Source: Vibrio renipiscarius
GTDB lineage: Bacteria > Pseudomonadota > Gammaproteobacteria > Enterobacterales > Vibrionaceae
Assembly (NCBI RefSeq): GCF_000827885.1
Contig: NZ_JTKH01000003.1
Span: 62,001 to 126,000 of the forward strand
Direction: 5' to 3'
DNA length: 64,000 bases
The translations under genes and the position numbers were made by a program. Under the pieces are notes generated by a model. It saw nothing but the letters and a program-made list of their open reading frames with translations. It searched no databases and was not told where the DNA came from. Below, piece by piece: positions 36,524 through 46,781 of the stretch. Each line of letters opens with the position of its first letter. The first letter of the stretch is position 1.

Positions 36524-37271
36524 CCTCTTGTACTCCTAATGACAACATGGCAAACAAAGTAGTGACAATATATCAATTAGTTAGGAAGCATAACAGCATC
36601 TAGTTGATTATGGTTCAAAAAACCTTACTTTCCGCACGGCTTACCTGTTACAAACTCATGGGATCAGGTCTCGCCTTTTCGTCTCTCGTTACTTTTTGTA
36701 TATCAAAGTTGACTAGGTATCATCATTGTTTTACTTGGAGGCGTAACTCACAATGGGACAATTCTGTGTTATGAAGTGCCAACTGTGAAGGTTCTGGGCA
36801 GAACTTCCCCATTTGAAGGGGATTTCAATGCGCCCAAGATAAATACTACTCTAGGCAAAAATGCAGGACGCATTTTTAGGTTTTCGGCGTCGGGAACGCC
36901 TAAAACCGACCGAACAACGACTACCGAACCAAAGCGCCTTTCTGATTACTCTTTGGCAAGGCAAAGAGTAATTGGGCCGCTGATGAGTAGGCTAATAAGA
37001 GGCACATAAGTAACAAGCGGAACATACTTCGGATCACAAACGTGTTAGCGGTAAGCTCCCTGCCAGCCAAATCGCTCCCAAGTTTATGCCCTCTCCCATT
37101 TGAAAAGCAGACTGACTCATTTCACTCAGCGTGAAAACCATCCAATACCGATAAGTGGATGCGCTTGGTGTGCTTTCTTACTCGAACGAACGACTAATTC
37201 GCCCCAAGACATAGCGAGGCGAGCGCTCCTTTGCTAAAATTGCGCGATATTGTTTTTGCCGGATTAAGCGC
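36524..37271. other. 748-base non-coding right margin of the island, rich in hairpins
   Basis: No gene is supported; the open frame at 36776-37009 has no start signal or family look. Nested inverted repeats cluster here: AAAAATGC/GCATTTTT (about 36857-36877), GGTTTTCGGCGT with ACGCCTAAAACC (about 36879-36908), and ATTACTCTTTG/CAAAGAGTAAT (36945-36972, 11 bp). The left part must hold the promoter of the hydrolase operon and the right end that of the MazG-like gene. Confidence 0.5.
36945..36972. other. Perfect 11-bp hairpin in island margin
   Basis: ATTACTCTTTG and CAAAGAGTAAT flank a 6-base loop. There is no gene or T-run directly beside it; it may be part of a decayed mobile element or a structured RNA. 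Confidence 0.5.
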
Positions 37272-37847
37272 ATGTATTTATCAAAACTGACTCAAGAAAT
37301 TTTCGATCACCTATACCGTGATATTAACGAATTCCGTAGCACCTTCGACCTACCGGTTGCGGCGCCAGAAAGCTTAGACGACAAAGCCGATACCCTGCAC
37401 ACTTCACTGGCAATTGAAGAGCTTACTGAGCTTGCTGAAGCTGACTCTAAAACAGAGCAAGCGGATGCCATTATTGATAGTGTTTACGTTTTAATGGGTC
37501 GCCTTGTGCACCTTGGCCACGAGAAAGTGGAAGACAACGTTGCTATTAGCTACCTGATTGACTTGCTGCTGAATGTTGCGGTTAACCGCGGCATCGAGTT
37601 CCTGCCTTGTTGGGACGAAGTACACTCAAGCAACATGAGCAAGGTGTGCCGCAACGAAACGGAATACGCTGAAACTGAAGCGTTTTACGCTGAGCAAGGC
37701 ATCAAACTGATGGCGGTGACCAAAGGCGATTACATCATTGCTAAGTGTGCTGAAGATTTTGTTTCAGAAGGCAAAACGATTCGCCAAGGCAAAGTATTAA
37801 AATCTGTTCATTACCGTCCAGCGGATCTTGTCCCTCTGACGCGTTAA
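37272..37847 (+). CDS. MazG-superfamily nucleotide pyrophosphohydrolase
   Basis: The 191-residue protein has the all-alpha NTP pyrophosphatase metal motif AIEELTELAEADS followed by EQADAIIDSVY (E-E-x2-E ... E-x2-D, about 47-69). It probably hydrolyses a (d)NTP or related nucleotide to the monophosphate. A second part (about 125-191) is less conserved and may modulate the substrate. It resumes the core genome right of the island and has a strong terminator. Confidence 0.82.
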   Translation: MYLSKLTQEIFDHLYRDINEFRSTFDLPVAAPESLDDKADTLHTSLAIEELTELAEADSKTEQADAIIDSVYVLMGRLVHLGHEKVEDNVAISYLIDLLLNVAVNRGIEFLPCWDEVHSSNMSKVCRNETEYAETEAFYAEQGIKLMAVTKGDYIIAKCAEDFVSEGKTIRQGKVLKSVHYRPADLVPLTR

Positions 37848-37861
37848 TCGAGCTGAAAAAC

Positions 37862-37888
37862 AAAAAACCGCCTTCATGGCGGTTTTTT
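37862..37888. terminator. Strong bidirectional terminator
   Basis: AAAAAACCGCC, loop TTCAT, GGCGGTTTTTT; it serves the MazG-like gene and, in reverse, btuD. Confidence 0.92.
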
Positions 37889-37965
37889 ACTCTCTGCAAT
37901 CTGCGAACGAAAATAGCCATACTCGCTACAATCGCTGTCTCAAAGCGGCGCCAGCCCAATCAACA

Positions 37966-38721
37966 CTAGTCAAAAACAAGAATACTCTTATCGGCCAGTT
38001 CAACACGTTCTACTTGAGTGTTAAACACGCGCGACAATAAACTCGGAGCCAGTACTTCATCGACACAGCCAAACCCTTGCAGTACGCCTTTATCCAGTAA
38101 GAGGGCTTTATCCGCATGTTTTAGTGTTCGATTTAAATCGTGATTCGACATCAAAACAGTCAGACCCATCGCAGCGACTTTATCAATTAAACGGTAAAGC
38201 AATGCTTCTTGACCAATATCGAGAGGGGCTGCGGGTTCATCCAAAATCAACCATTTTGCGACGGGATTGAGTGTTGGCCAAATTTGCAAACAAATCGCAC
38301 ACAATCGTACTCGCTGCCATTCACCACCAGACAATTGGTGGATGCTTCGGTGTAGCTTATCGTGAAGTTGCAAACAATCTGCAAGTTCATTTATCGCCTC
38401 TTCTATTGCCTTCGTGTTGTGCTTTGCCGGTGCAGGGATGGACAAGGCGAGATAATGCGCCACCTCCAAATTAAACACCGGACGATCCGACTGGGTTAAA
38501 AATGCTCGATAATCCGCCAGTTGAGAAAGAGAAAGTTGCTTGATATTCATATCCCCCATTCTCACTGAACCTTGCGATTCTAATAAACCCGAAACAGCAC
38601 TCAATAAGGTACTTTTTCCGCTGCCATTCGGACCAATAACATGGATAATTTCGCCCGGCTTTGCCTCAAACGACAACGGCAACAATCGCGAGCCAACATG
38701 GATTGAATTAATGTGCATCAT
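37966..38721 (-). CDS. btuD: Vitamin B12 ABC transporter ATP-binding protein
   Basis: BtuD energises cobalamin import through BtuC. The 251-residue protein has Walker [10 protein letters not shown] (about 32-40), the signature [11 protein letters not shown] and Walker [14 protein letters not shown] start it at the paired ATGs at 38721/38718, inside the end of btuC, because the usual BtuD N-terminus begins there; the open frame to 38760 would add residues without family match. It overlaps btuC by 14 bases. Confidence 0.92.
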   Translation of the reverse strand: MMHINSIHVGSRLLPLSFEAKPGEIIHVIGPNGSGKSTLLSAVSGLLESQGSVRMGDMNIKQLSLSQLADYRAFLTQSDRPVFNLEVAHYLALSIPAPAKHNTKAIEEAINELADCLQLHDKLHRSIHQLSGGEWQRVRLCAICLQIWPTLNPVAKWLILDEPAAPLDIGQEALLYRLIDKVAAMGLTVLMSNHDLNRTLKHADKALLLDKGVLQGFGCVDEVLAPSLLSRVFNTQVERVELADKSILVFD

Positions 38722-39703
38722 GATTTTTGACCAACATCCAAATAAAAATCGGCGCACCAATGGTCGTCGTTACGACTCCCAGCGGTAATTCAGCCGCATC
38801 AAGCGCGGTACGCGCAATCAAATCGGCAAACACCACAAGCACTGCACCAGACAACGCCGAAATTGGCAACAAGTAGCGGTTTTCACTGCCCAATGCCAAA
38901 CGGAGCAAATGCGGCACGACTAACCCAACGAAGCTAATCACCCCCCCAAGCGCGACGGCCCCGCCTACTAAAATGGAGATGCCCAAAATAAGCTTCCAAC
39001 GTACCGATTCAACATCAATACCCAGTTGTTTTGCGTGCGTTTCTCCCATCATCATTTTATCGAGTAGCGCACCTTGGCAACACAACCAAATAATCACAGG
39101 GATCATCACAAGCGTCAGAACGTGCTGATACCAACTTGCGCCGCCAATACTGCCCATCAGCCAATAAGTTAAAATGCGCAAGCTCAGATCATCGCTAAAA
39201 TAGAAGGCCCATGTGACCACTGCGCCCGATAGAATCCCCAAGGCGACCCCAACCAGTAACAAACGGGTCGTGGTTAATCGAAGAGCACGTGTCATGACCA
39301 CCAGCAATAAGGTGAACACCATTGCGCCAAAAACCGCGGAGACCATAAAACCAATTGGCGTTGCGTACGCAGGCAAGAAAAAGAGCAGCAGAACCATCAT
39401 CACGCTTGCGCCACCTGAAATACCCAGCACGCCCGGCTCAGCCAAGACATTACCCAGTAATACCTGCAATACCGCGCCAGACACCGCCAATGAAGCGCCA
39501 ATTGCAACCGCTGATAGCAAACGAGGGAGACGTAATTGATGAATTAATTGTTGCTCTAGAGAAGAAAGCGTCTCGAATGGATTGATAAATAACTCACCCA
39601 CCATGAGATAAATGCCGCTGATGATGACTAGCGATACCGCTACCCATGCAATTGTTTGTTGCCATCGTTTATGCTTGCGTACAAGCAGTTGAGTAAATTC
39701 CAT
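38708..39703 (-). CDS. btuC: Vitamin B12 ABC transporter permease
   Basis: The 331-residue FecCD-family permease has about ten spans and typical segments [35 protein letters not shown] and [20 protein letters not shown]. With BtuD it brings cobalamin across the inner membrane; the periplasmic binding protein is not in this window. FecCD permeases for siderophores look similar, but overlap with a BtuD-like ATPase and the nearby cob genes favour B12. No cobalamin riboswitch is recognisable in the 108 bases upstream. Confidence 0.88.
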   Translation of the reverse strand: MEFTQLLVRKHKRWQQTIAWVAVSLVIISGIYLMVGELFINPFETLSSLEQQLIHQLRLPRLLSAVAIGASLAVSGAVLQVLLGNVLAEPGVLGISGGASVMMVLLLFFLPAYATPIGFMVSAVFGAMVFTLLLVVMTRALRLTTTRLLLVGVALGILSGAVVTWAFYFSDDLSLRILTYWLMGSIGGASWYQHVLTLVMIPVIIWLCCQGALLDKMMMGETHAKQLGIDVESVRWKLILGISILVGGAVALGGVISFVGLVVPHLLRLALGSENRYLLPISALSGAVLVVFADLIARTALDAAELPLGVVTTTIGAPIFIWMLVKNHDAH

Positions 39704-39752
39704 AATAAGCGGTGTTAAATCCGTATCACGTACGATACTTAGAGCAAAAAAT

Positions 39753-39780
39753 AATGGCCCAACGATACCGTTAGGCCATT
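39753..39780 (-). terminator. astE terminator
   Basis: AATGGCC-AACG pairs with CGTT-GGCCATT with one mismatch; on the minus strand it is followed by TTATTTTTTGC. Confidence 0.8.
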
Positions 39781-39811
39781 AGAATAGAAAGACAAAACTG
39801 GTATGCCGTGT

Positions 39812-40840
39812 TTAATCGTAGACGATTTGGTCATCTTCAAAGCGCACTTGTACGGGGCAAATCATTAATGCCGCACGCTGACCAATTTCAACATCATGAT
39901 TCGGAAAGACAATCGCTTCCTCCTCATTTTTGGCCATCAACGGTTTATCGCCATCGTGACCAAACACTTCACCGTGTTTAAAGCTCGTGAAATTTTCAAC
40001 ATTGTCATCAAATAAGAAACCAAAATCTTCGTGAATGCGCACAATGGTCCGACTGACTCGATACATGATTGGCTTACGAGGAAAATGCTCCGCTTCACTC
40101 GCGCTTATTAGGTCTCTCAACGCCAAATCAAACGCTACGATTTTGCGTAAATCGTTATCCCCTATTCTCGCAACACTGCCTAACTCCACCGTCAAGGCTT
40201 GCGCGGCAAACATATCGGCACTGAACCAACTGAATGTGCTCGATGGCGCATTAGAGAATAGTAAGGCTTCTAAATGGGCGCTGCACACGAACGTCATTAA
40301 CGCTCGGCTACGAACCGGATGGCGAGTCTTCGGGCTTACCGCAAATGAGTAGTGTTTCGATGGGCGAATGGCACAATGTAAATCAAAATGCCAACGCTGG
40401 CTTTCTTCCGTTCCGATATAGAACGCGCTCACCGATTCCTTTAATTGCTCGGCAATCGGCAATTCTTTACTAGGCGCATGCGGCTTGTTATCAAAGAGTC
40501 GATTAAGATTCGTTTCGATGCAACGCGTGTGAGCATTCGTTGCCTCAGGATAGGCAATGATAAAGAGCAATCGCTCTTTGACAGGCTGAAAACCAGTTTC
40601 GATATCATCAATAATCTTGTCAATCAGTTCCATCGGCGCGGTTTCGTCACCATGGATGCCACACGAAATCACCACGTGTTTACTGTTTGTATCAAGATGC
40701 GCGGGGATCACTTCCAAAACACCGCGCTTGTGAAGTTTAAAACGCGTACCTGACGCAACAACCGCTTCGCCCGCAGGCATGTCGTTGGTTAGGTCTAAGC
40801 TGTCAAAAAGAAAAGATTGTCGAAATAATTTCTTCGTCAT
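39812..40840 (-). CDS. astE: Succinylglutamate desuccinylase
   Basis: AstE releases glutamate and succinate from N-succinylglutamate, the last step of the arginine succinyltransferase pathway. The 342-residue zinc enzyme has SCGIHGDETAPMELID (metal His and Glu at about 62-65), CIETNLNRLFDNKP and the second metal His in HFDLHCAIRPSKH. It is somewhat longer than the E. coli protein. It stands apart from other ast genes here. Confidence 0.93.
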   Translation of the reverse strand: MTKKLFRQSFLFDSLDLTNDMPAGEAVVASGTRFKLHKRGVLEVIPAHLDTNSKHVVISCGIHGDETAPMELIDKIIDDIETGFQPVKERLLFIIAYPEATNAHTRCIETNLNRLFDNKPHAPSKELPIAEQLKESVSAFYIGTEESQRWHFDLHCAIRPSKHYSFAVSPKTRHPVRSRALMTFVCSAHLEALLFSNAPSSTFSWFSADMFAAQALTVELGSVARIGDNDLRKIVAFDLALRDLISASEAEHFPRKPIMYRVSRTIVRIHEDFGFLFDDNVENFTSFKHGEVFGHDGDKPLMAKNEEEAIVFPNHDVEIGQRAALMICPVQVRFEDDQIVYD

Positions 40841-41008
40841 GCGTTACTCCTCTATTGCACAGCGATATGTTAATAAAATGTTTCAACCAATTTTGTTGCG
40901 GCGATCGCACTTATGAATAGGGATCACGTGCTTCATCCAAAAAACAAATATTACCACACTACATAAATCTCAGATTCATATAGAGAAGAAAGCAAATACG
41001 GTACTAAA

Positions 41009-41030
41009 TAGCCGAGTAATGACTCGGCTA
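41009..41030 (-). terminator. Terminator after pepF
   Basis: TAGCCGAGT and ACTCGGCTA form a 9-bp stem with a 4-base loop, beyond the stop of the M3 peptidase gene. Confidence 0.7.
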
Positions 41031-41082
41031 AATGATTGTACCATAAGATAAAATGAAAATTTGTTGATCTAAAACGGATTCC

Positions 41083-42879
41083 TTATCGAGTTTCGTCTTG
41101 CTGCGCGAGTAATGCCTCAAATTGAGTGACTTTTTCATTCACCATTTGAAGGCTCTGCTGCCAAAATGCGGGCTGAGTCAGATCCATCCCCAAATGTCGC
41201 TCCACCACCTCTTCCGCCATCATCGAGCCGGTATCTCGTAATAGCTGCACATAATCTCGATAAAAGTGCTCACCTTTCTGCTCGCGTTGCGCATACACGC
41301 CTTTACTGAATAAGTAACCAAACAGATACGGATAATTATAAAAGCTGACCTCTGAAATAGAGAAATGCAGCTTGCTCGCCCAAAAATACGGGTCGCTTTC
41401 GCTCATTGAATCGCCGTACCAATCACGCCATGTTTCATCCATGAGTTCACAAAGTTGCTCAGCACTTAACTCTCCGGTTTGGCGACGTTCATAGAAACGC
41501 TTTTCAAATTCAAAACGAACCGGAATGTTCACAATAAGCGCATACGCAGAAGATAACTCCTCCCACAGCATTTCCAGTTTTTCTTGGCGCGTTTGTGCTT
41601 TCGCTAGCAAGAAATCACGAACAATATTTTCAGCAAAAATAGACGCGGTTTCCGCCAGCGTCATTGGGTAGCGAGTTTGACACAATGGCATATCACGCAT
41701 CACCCAGTTGTGGAATGCATGCCCCAATTCATGGGCGAGCGTCATAAGATCTGAACGGCTCCCACCCCATGTCATAAAGACAAGCGGAGTGCGTGTGGCC
41801 GCAAACTTGGTGCAATAAGCGCCTAAGCGTCGATTCGGTGTCGGTTTTGCATCAATCCAACCATTTTCAACCATCAAGTCGACAAAGTCTGCCATTTCTT
41901 GATCGACTTCCGCAAACGCTTGTTTGATGACGGTGATGGCTTGATCAAATGAATACGTCTCTGGCGCATCACCGGATAAACTTGGCATACCCGCTAGGTG
42001 ATTCCATGGTTTCATTTGTTCTAAACCATGTACTTTTGCCATCAGTTGACCGGCCTTTTGACCGATCTCTCGTTGTGCTTTCGTGGTTTCAATCAGCGCG
42101 TTAAGCGTCTCTGGTTGAATGCGGCTTTGATGTAAACTTGGGTCAAGGAAGTGGACGTCAGTGGCATAAGAACGTTTTTGATATTCACTCAAACGCCAAC
42201 CCGATAGCGCATTTAGAATCGCGGCAAAACTCTCTTGATGAGTTTGCATCGCTTTTTGAATGCCACGCCACGCAGGCTCTTGCTTTTCAAAATCAGTGCC
42301 GTAAAGCAAGCTAGCCGCTTGTGAAAAACCTAATTGAGTACCGTCTTCGAGGTCGATCTGCAACGCGCCAGTCAGGTTATTGTACAATCGCCCCCAGGCA
42401 TCGCGTCCATCAACCCCCATTGCGGTCAACAATTGCTCCTGCCCGACACTGAGCTTGGTATCGGCGATCTGACGATCGCATGCAATCAAAAAAGCTTGTC
42501 CATAAACATCACCGCTATCGTGATCCAAGACTTGTTGAATTGTGGCCAGCGGCGCGTTGGCCAGTGTCTCTTGATAAGGTGTGTACGCTTGCGACAATTG
42601 CGAACTGAGTTTCGCAATTTGCCCCACTAACCCTTTCGCCTCTTGGTTAACCGCATCAATAGAAGCATGGCACTGAGCAAAGGTGTTGATTGTGGAGAGC
42701 AGTTTACCGGCCGCCTCTTTCGTCTGAATCGCATTTTGCATCACACTGATCGCCTCACGACGCTCAACATGTTGCTCAAGCACGTCAATACACTGCTCAA
42801 TTAAGAGAATATCTTGGGCAATTTTTGCATCATGAATATCTTGATAAGCAATAGATAAGTTCCAACTCGGTGTGGTCAT
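41083..42879 (-). CDS. M3-family oligoendopeptidase (PepF-like)
   Basis: The 598-residue cytoplasmic zinc peptidase has the active site LAHELGHAFHNWVM (HExxH at about 384-388) with the third ligand Glu in MTLAETASIFAENI. The N-terminal helical half and the segment LFGYLFSKGVYAQ near the end fit the oligoendopeptidase F branch of family M3, which cleaves short peptides. The ATG at 42879 has AAAGGAAAAATA upstream; upstream codons to 42906 overlap cobC. It is next to the cob genes on the same strand but is unlikely to share their role. Confidence 0.9.
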   Translation of the reverse strand: MTTPSWNLSIAYQDIHDAKIAQDILLIEQCIDVLEQHVERREAISVMQNAIQTKEAAGKLLSTINTFAQCHASIDAVNQEAKGLVGQIAKLSSQLSQAYTPYQETLANAPLATIQQVLDHDSGDVYGQAFLIACDRQIADTKLSVGQEQLLTAMGVDGRDAWGRLYNNLTGALQIDLEDGTQLGFSQAASLLYGTDFEKQEPAWRGIQKAMQTHQESFAAILNALSGWRLSEYQKRSYATDVHFLDPSLHQSRIQPETLNALIETTKAQREIGQKAGQLMAKVHGLEQMKPWNHLAGMPSLSGDAPETYSFDQAITVIKQAFAEVDQEMADFVDLMVENGWIDAKPTPNRRLGAYCTKFAATRTPLVFMTWGGSRSDLMTLAHELGHAFHNWVMRDMPLCQTRYPMTLAETASIFAENIVRDFLLAKAQTRQEKLEMLWEELSSAYALIVNIPVRFEFEKRFYERRQTGELSAEQLCELMDETWRDWYGDSMSESDPYFWASKLHFSISEVSFYNYPYLFGYLFSKGVYAQREQKGEHFYRDYVQLLRDTGSMMAEEVVERHLGMDLTQPAFWQQSLQMVNEKVTQFEALLAQQDETR

Positions 42880-42902
42880 TATTTTTCCTTTCTCATGCTG
42901 GC

Positions 42903-43520
42903 TCACTCAATGGAGAGCGGCGATCCTATCGAGCATACTTGAGTATATATTTGCTCTGAATGGGTTATTTTTATATGTGATATTGATTGATTGCCGATTT
43001 GCAGAATGGAGAATAACGCCGGATTTCGCCAATCTAGACCCAGCACTCTGGCCAAAATCATGCGTATCGTACCGCCATGAGCAATCAATAAGGTATCTTG
43101 CGTTAATTGCGAGGTTAGCGCATCCCAACCGTCTGAAACGCGGGAATAAAACGCATCTAAAGGCTCAGCCCCAGGCAATGGATGATGAGCAGGATCTTGC
43201 CAAAACCGCTCTAAGACATCCCAATGCTGAGTCAAATGGTCAAACGGTACCCCGTCAAACTGGCCAAAGTTCATTTCCTTAAATGCCGCGTCAATGCTCA
43301 GCGTCAACGCGGAATTATTATTTGTTAAGCCCTGTCCCACCTCTAAACAACGTTTCAATGGTGACGTCACCACGTTTTCTACCGAAGGAAAACGTGACCG
43401 TATATCGCGACAAATCGATTGTTGCGTTAGAGGGGCAACCTCGACATCCGTATGACCATTTAGAGCGGGTTCACCGAGCGTCTTCCCATGACGTAGAAGA
43501 TAAATGTTCACCGTTTTCAT
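42903..43520 (-). CDS. cobC: Alpha-ribazole phosphatase-like histidine phosphatase
   Basis: The 205-residue phosphatase has the phosphohistidine motif LLRHGKT (8-14), SPLKRC and the second His in LIAHGGTIR. Members next to cobSU remove phosphate in assembly of the cobalamin nucleotide loop (alpha-ribazole-5-phosphate or cobalamin-5-phosphate). It follows cobU by 5 bases, which supports the cob role over other histidine phosphatases. Confidence 0.88.
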   Translation of the reverse strand: MKTVNIYLLRHGKTLGEPALNGHTDVEVAPLTQQSICRDIRSRFPSVENVVTSPLKRCLEVGQGLTNNNSALTLSIDAAFKEMNFGQFDGVPFDHLTQHWDVLERFWQDPAHHPLPGAEPLDAFYSRVSDGWDALTSQLTQDTLLIAHGGTIRMILARVLGLDWRNPALFSILQIGNQSISHIKITHSEQIYTQVCSIGSPLSIE

Positions 43521-43525
43521 CGGTA

Positions 43526-44053
43526 TTATCCTTTCAGCGTCATGGGTAAACCCGCGGCGACAAATGTGACTTTATCAGCCACTTTCGCGATCGCTTGGTT
43601 CATCCACCCCGCGTGATCAACAAATAAACGAGTGACTTCCCCCATCGGAATAATTCCGAGCCCCACTTCATTCGAGACAACAATAATAGTCGCAGGACTA
43701 GAGGCTAATGCGGCGACAAGTCGATCGACATGTTGTGTGATAGCGGCTTCATCGGCCGTTTCGCCTCCCTCAAAAATCACATTGCTCATCCAAAGCGTAA
43801 GACAATCAATCAAGATCACATCGTGTTGGTGAAAGGATTCGATTAATGTGGCGACTTCCAGCGCACATTCATGTAATTGCCATGACTCGTCTCGTCTTGC
43901 TTGATGATGCGCAATGCGATGTGACATTTCATCATCGCTTTTGGTGGCCGTCGCCACATAGTGACGATGCTCTTGAGGGAATTGGAGTACGCAAGATTCC
44001 GCAAAACTCGATTTTCCAGAACGCGCACCACCGAGTACTAAATGAAGACTCAT
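43526..44053 (-). CDS. cobU: Adenosylcobinamide kinase/guanylyltransferase
   Basis: The 175-residue bifunctional enzyme phosphorylates adenosylcobinamide and transfers GMP to it. It has the P-loop [15 protein letters not shown] at residues 5-19, the [10 protein letters not shown] region with the guanylylated His, [12 protein letters not shown] and [10 protein letters not shown]. The ATG at 44053 overlaps the cobS stop as ATGA; the frame open to 44164 lies within cobS and is discarded. Confidence 0.95.
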   Translation of the reverse strand: MSLHLVLGGARSGKSSFAESCVLQFPQEHRHYVATATKSDDEMSHRIAHHQARRDESWQLHECALEVATLIESFHQHDVILIDCLTLWMSNVIFEGGETADEAAITQHVDRLVAALASSPATIIVVSNEVGLGIIPMGEVTRLFVDHAGWMNQAIAKVADKVTFVAAGLPMTLKG

Positions 44054-44829
44054 AGGATATGTGTAAACCACGCCAGTATTATTAAATAGCTTAGCAGTTC
44101 CATTAACTGCTGCGCCGCCCCTAAACAATCGCCCGTAAAACCGCCAATGCGCCGGATTAGCCACGTTTTAAACAACGCTCTAAAGATGACAGCGGCAATC
44201 AATAACAAAGCCGCGAGCGCGACAGGGAGCAGTAAAGCACTCAAGACCGCGGTGGCGATAAGAACGGCTAAATCCGTTTTACTTTGTCGGTTCGCTAATG
44301 GCTTACTTTTGCTGCTGTCTAAATCCGCCACATAAGGCATATCAAAAATCAATGAAGCGGCGACACAACGGCTCAGGGTGTAAGTAACCAGAATCGTCAA
44401 AAACATGGACGTGATAGACGCAACTTCCGTTAATAACACATATTTCGCCAATAACGCCATCACAAGCGTTGCCGCGCCGTAGGTGCCAATGCGGCTGTCT
44501 TTCATTATGGTCAGACGACGCTCTAACGTCATGCCACCACCAATGCCATCCGCCATATCGGTCAGGCCATCTTCATGAAAGGCACCTGTCAGCAATAAAC
44601 TGCTGGCCATTGTGAGTAAGACCGCCACATTCGCAGGCCAAAGCAGGTTAAAAAGGCAATAAAGCCCGCCACAAATAGCGCCAAGCAGTACACCAACCAC
44701 GCCAAAATAACGGCCCGCTTGGTTCATGCGTGACTCTGAATACGGGGTAGAACTTGGAATCGGCAAGCGAGAGAAAAAGCCCAAAGCAAGCCAAAACAAT
44801 TGAAGCTGATATAACGCGGATTGTCGCAT
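44050..44829 (-). CDS. cobS: Adenosylcobinamide-GDP ribazoletransferase
   Basis: CobS joins AdoCbi-GDP and alpha-ribazole at the inner membrane to give adenosylcobalamin. The 259-residue protein has several spans and the family motifs FFSRLPIP (18-25), [16 protein letters not shown] (about 84-99) with acidic metal-binding residues, and [18 protein letters not shown]. Start and stop overlap cobT and cobU, showing coupled translation. Confidence 0.95.
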   Translation of the reverse strand: MRQSALYQLQLFWLALGFFSRLPIPSSTPYSESRMNQAGRYFGVVGVLLGAICGGLYCLFNLLWPANVAVLLTMASSLLLTGAFHEDGLTDMADGIGGGMTLERRLTIMKDSRIGTYGAATLVMALLAKYVLLTEVASITSMFLTILVTYTLSRCVAASLIFDMPYVADLDSSKSKPLANRQSKTDLAVLIATAVLSALLLPVALAALLLIAAVIFRALFKTWLIRRIGGFTGDCLGAAQQLMELLSYLIILAWFTHIL

Positions 44830-45857
44830 TACATTTCTACCCCAGCTTGTTCAAAACTGGCCATATGATTGTAAAACTCAACCGTGGCTTTAATCATCGG
44901 TACCGCCAATACCGCTCCCGTGCCTTCTCCGAGACGAAGAGACAAATCAAACAACGGCGTTGCCGCTAACTCTTGCAACATGAATTTATGGCCTGATTCA
45001 TGGGACTGGTGAGCAAACAGCATATACTCTCGGCAACTTGGCTGTATTTTCGCCGCTACATACGCGGCCGCCGTCGCGATAAAACCATCGACGATCACAG
45101 GCGTTTGATGTTTTTCGGCCGCGAGAAAAGCCCCGACCATTTGAGTGATCTCAAACCCGCCTACCTGACGCAGTATTTCCAGAGGTTTCTGCCCGCGACA
45201 ACGATTCACGCCGTGTTGCACAAGTCGGCGTTTTAAGCGTATCTGTTGATCATTAATCCCCGTCCCATAGCCAACGCATTTTTCCACGCTGCGACGAGAT
45301 AACGCTGCCAGTATCGCGGCGGCACTGCTTGTATTACCAATCCCCATTTCACCGAACATAATGAGGTTTGAACCCGAATCAATCACTCGCTTAACGATTT
45401 TTTCGCCAAACTCTAAGCCTTGGTCCACTTGCTCTTTTGTCATGGCCGGTTGCTGGGCGAAGTTCTCTGTCGACTTACCCAAGCGTTGCGAGATCAGCTG
45501 CGCAGAATCGCTCTTTACTGGCTCAACGATCCCTGCGTCCACCACCAACATCTCAACATCATTTGCGCGGCAAAAGCAGTTAACGGCAGCACCACCCGCA
45601 AGGAAGTTTTTCACCATTTGTTGGGTCACTTCTTGAGGTGCAATACTCACCCCTTCACGCGCAATACCATGGTCGCCGGCGAACACAATTACGGTCGGTT
45701 TATTGATTGTGATGTTCGTGACGGCGTCACGTTTATTCTGACTTTGAATCAATGCCAACTGGTGAGCAACACGCTCTAACTTGCCTAAAGAACCCAGTGG
45801 TTTGGTTTTTTGGTTTATGCGATGCCAAATGGCATCAGAATGGGATTTATCTAACAT
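44829..45857 (-). CDS. cobT: Nicotinate-nucleotide-dimethylbenzimidazole phosphoribosyltransferase
   Basis: CobT makes alpha-ribazole-5-phosphate from the lower-ligand base and nicotinate mononucleotide. The 342-residue protein has [28 protein letters not shown] and the C-terminal catalytic Glu in [12 protein letters not shown]. It is 12 bases after the flavin-reductase-like gene. The window contains no corrin-ring genes, so this locus fits salvage of cobinamide and lower-ligand attachment. Confidence 0.95.
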   Translation of the reverse strand: MLDKSHSDAIWHRINQKTKPLGSLGKLERVAHQLALIQSQNKRDAVTNITINKPTVIVFAGDHGIAREGVSIAPQEVTQQMVKNFLAGGAAVNCFCRANDVEMLVVDAGIVEPVKSDSAQLISQRLGKSTENFAQQPAMTKEQVDQGLEFGEKIVKRVIDSGSNLIMFGEMGIGNTSSAAAILAALSRRSVEKCVGYGTGINDQQIRLKRRLVQHGVNRCRGQKPLEILRQVGGFEITQMVGAFLAAEKHQTPVIVDGFIATAAAYVAAKIQPSCREYMLFAHQSHESGHKFMLQELAATPLFDLSLRLGEGTGAVLAVPMIKATVEFYNHMASFEQAGVEM

Positions 45858-45869
45858 CGTTTGTTCTAC

Positions 45870-46481
45870 TTATTTCGGCCTAGACACTGAAAAGGTCTTT
45901 TCTAAAACTGCATAATCGCCGCCACCAAGACGGCACAAAGGGTTGACATCCATTGCGTCAATTCTCAGACGATCGGTTTGGTGGTCAATAATGCGTGGAT
46001 CAAGATAAGCCTGCTCAATTTCTGCAAAAACAAGATATTGAGGGGCATCACCCAGTTCTTTGATTTCGTAAAGTTTGCATGCAAATGCAATCGAGCACGC
46101 TTTTACTCGCGGGAGTTCAAAGCCTTCAAATTCGCACAATTCAAGTTCGCACTCCTCCACTTCAGATTCGCCATGTGGCAAGGAGGCTGCGGTTTGAGTC
46201 ACTGTGTTGGCAAGATCAGCGCTCGCAATATGGATAACCAATCTTCCCGTTTCCAGCACATTACGCACCGTGTCTTTCATTTCACCGTCCGGCTTATGCC
46301 CAACGGAAAACATCAATAAAGCCGGTTGGCTCGACACTGGCGCAAAATAAGAAAAAGGCGCGAGGTTATAATTGTCACTCCCCGATTCGGTTAATACCCA
46401 TGCCACGGGGCGTGGAATTATCGCTTGAGTCAACAAATGGTACACCTGCGAAGGTGCAAGGGTGCTCATTTCAATATTCAT
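45870..46481 (-). CDS. Flavin-reductase-like FMN-binding protein
   Basis: The 203-residue protein has the split-barrel flavin reductase fold seen in NADH:flavin oxidoreductases: IPRPVAWVLTESG, NLAPFSYFAPVSSQPALLMF, KDTVRNVLETGRLVIHIA and a terminal CRLGGGDYAVL. The ATG at 46481 has AAGGA 5 bases upstream; the open frame to 46514 would run into an ERIC-like repeat. Being first in the cobTSUC operon, it may reduce cob(II)inamide or cobalamin before adenosylation, as the related CobR protein does in other bacteria; an unrelated FMN reductase is the alternative. Confidence 0.82.
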   Translation of the reverse strand: MNIEMSTLAPSQVYHLLTQAIIPRPVAWVLTESGSDNYNLAPFSYFAPVSSQPALLMFSVGHKPDGEMKDTVRNVLETGRLVIHIASADLANTVTQTAASLPHGESEVEECELELCEFEGFELPRVKACSIAFACKLYEIKELGDAPQYLVFAEIEQAYLDPRIIDHQTDRLRIDAMDVNPLCRLGGGDYAVLEKTFSVSRPK

Positions 46482-46507
46482 AGACGTCCTTGACTTCATT
46501 GAATGAC

Positions 46508-46631
46508 TATACACAAGTCACTTGGCGTTTCAGGTAGGTGGCAAACGGATGAATCCCCATGAGCATAGATTAACTCGATGATTGAAATAAGCGTTGCCAA
46601 CACCACGACGACTTCAAGCAGAACGGGTATA
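46508..46631 (+). repeat. ERIC-like intergenic repeat, copy 4
   Basis: It begins TATACACAAGTCACTTGG and ends GACTTCAAGCAGAACGGGTATA; it contains ATGAATCCCCATGAGCATAG, closer to the classical ERIC centre than the other copies. It lies 27 bases before the flavin-reductase-like start, so it occupies the cob operon promoter or leader. Confidence 0.8.
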
Positions 46632-46781
46632 TAACAAGTCAGCGCCGCATCAATTCAGCACATAACATTGCTTAAGTGTAACCGTTGAAACGCTTTATTC
46701 TCTAGTGAATCCTGATTTACCCATCAATAAATCCATCAATTATCACTCTTTTTGTCATTATTGATGTTCATTCTCTTTTAC

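Noticed and set aside
36776..37009. Open frame of 77 codons in the island margin
   Set aside because: No ribosome-binding site, Thr/Arg-rich composition without family look, and it crosses several inverted repeats.
36721..37010. Integron attC site
   Set aside because: Hairpins and a GTGTTATG segment suggested it, but the paired core sites of Vibrio attC (RYYYAAC/GTTRRRY with L boxes) cannot be assembled.
39212..39585. Plus-strand frames opposite btuC
   Set aside because: Antisense shadows of a well-conserved permease gene.
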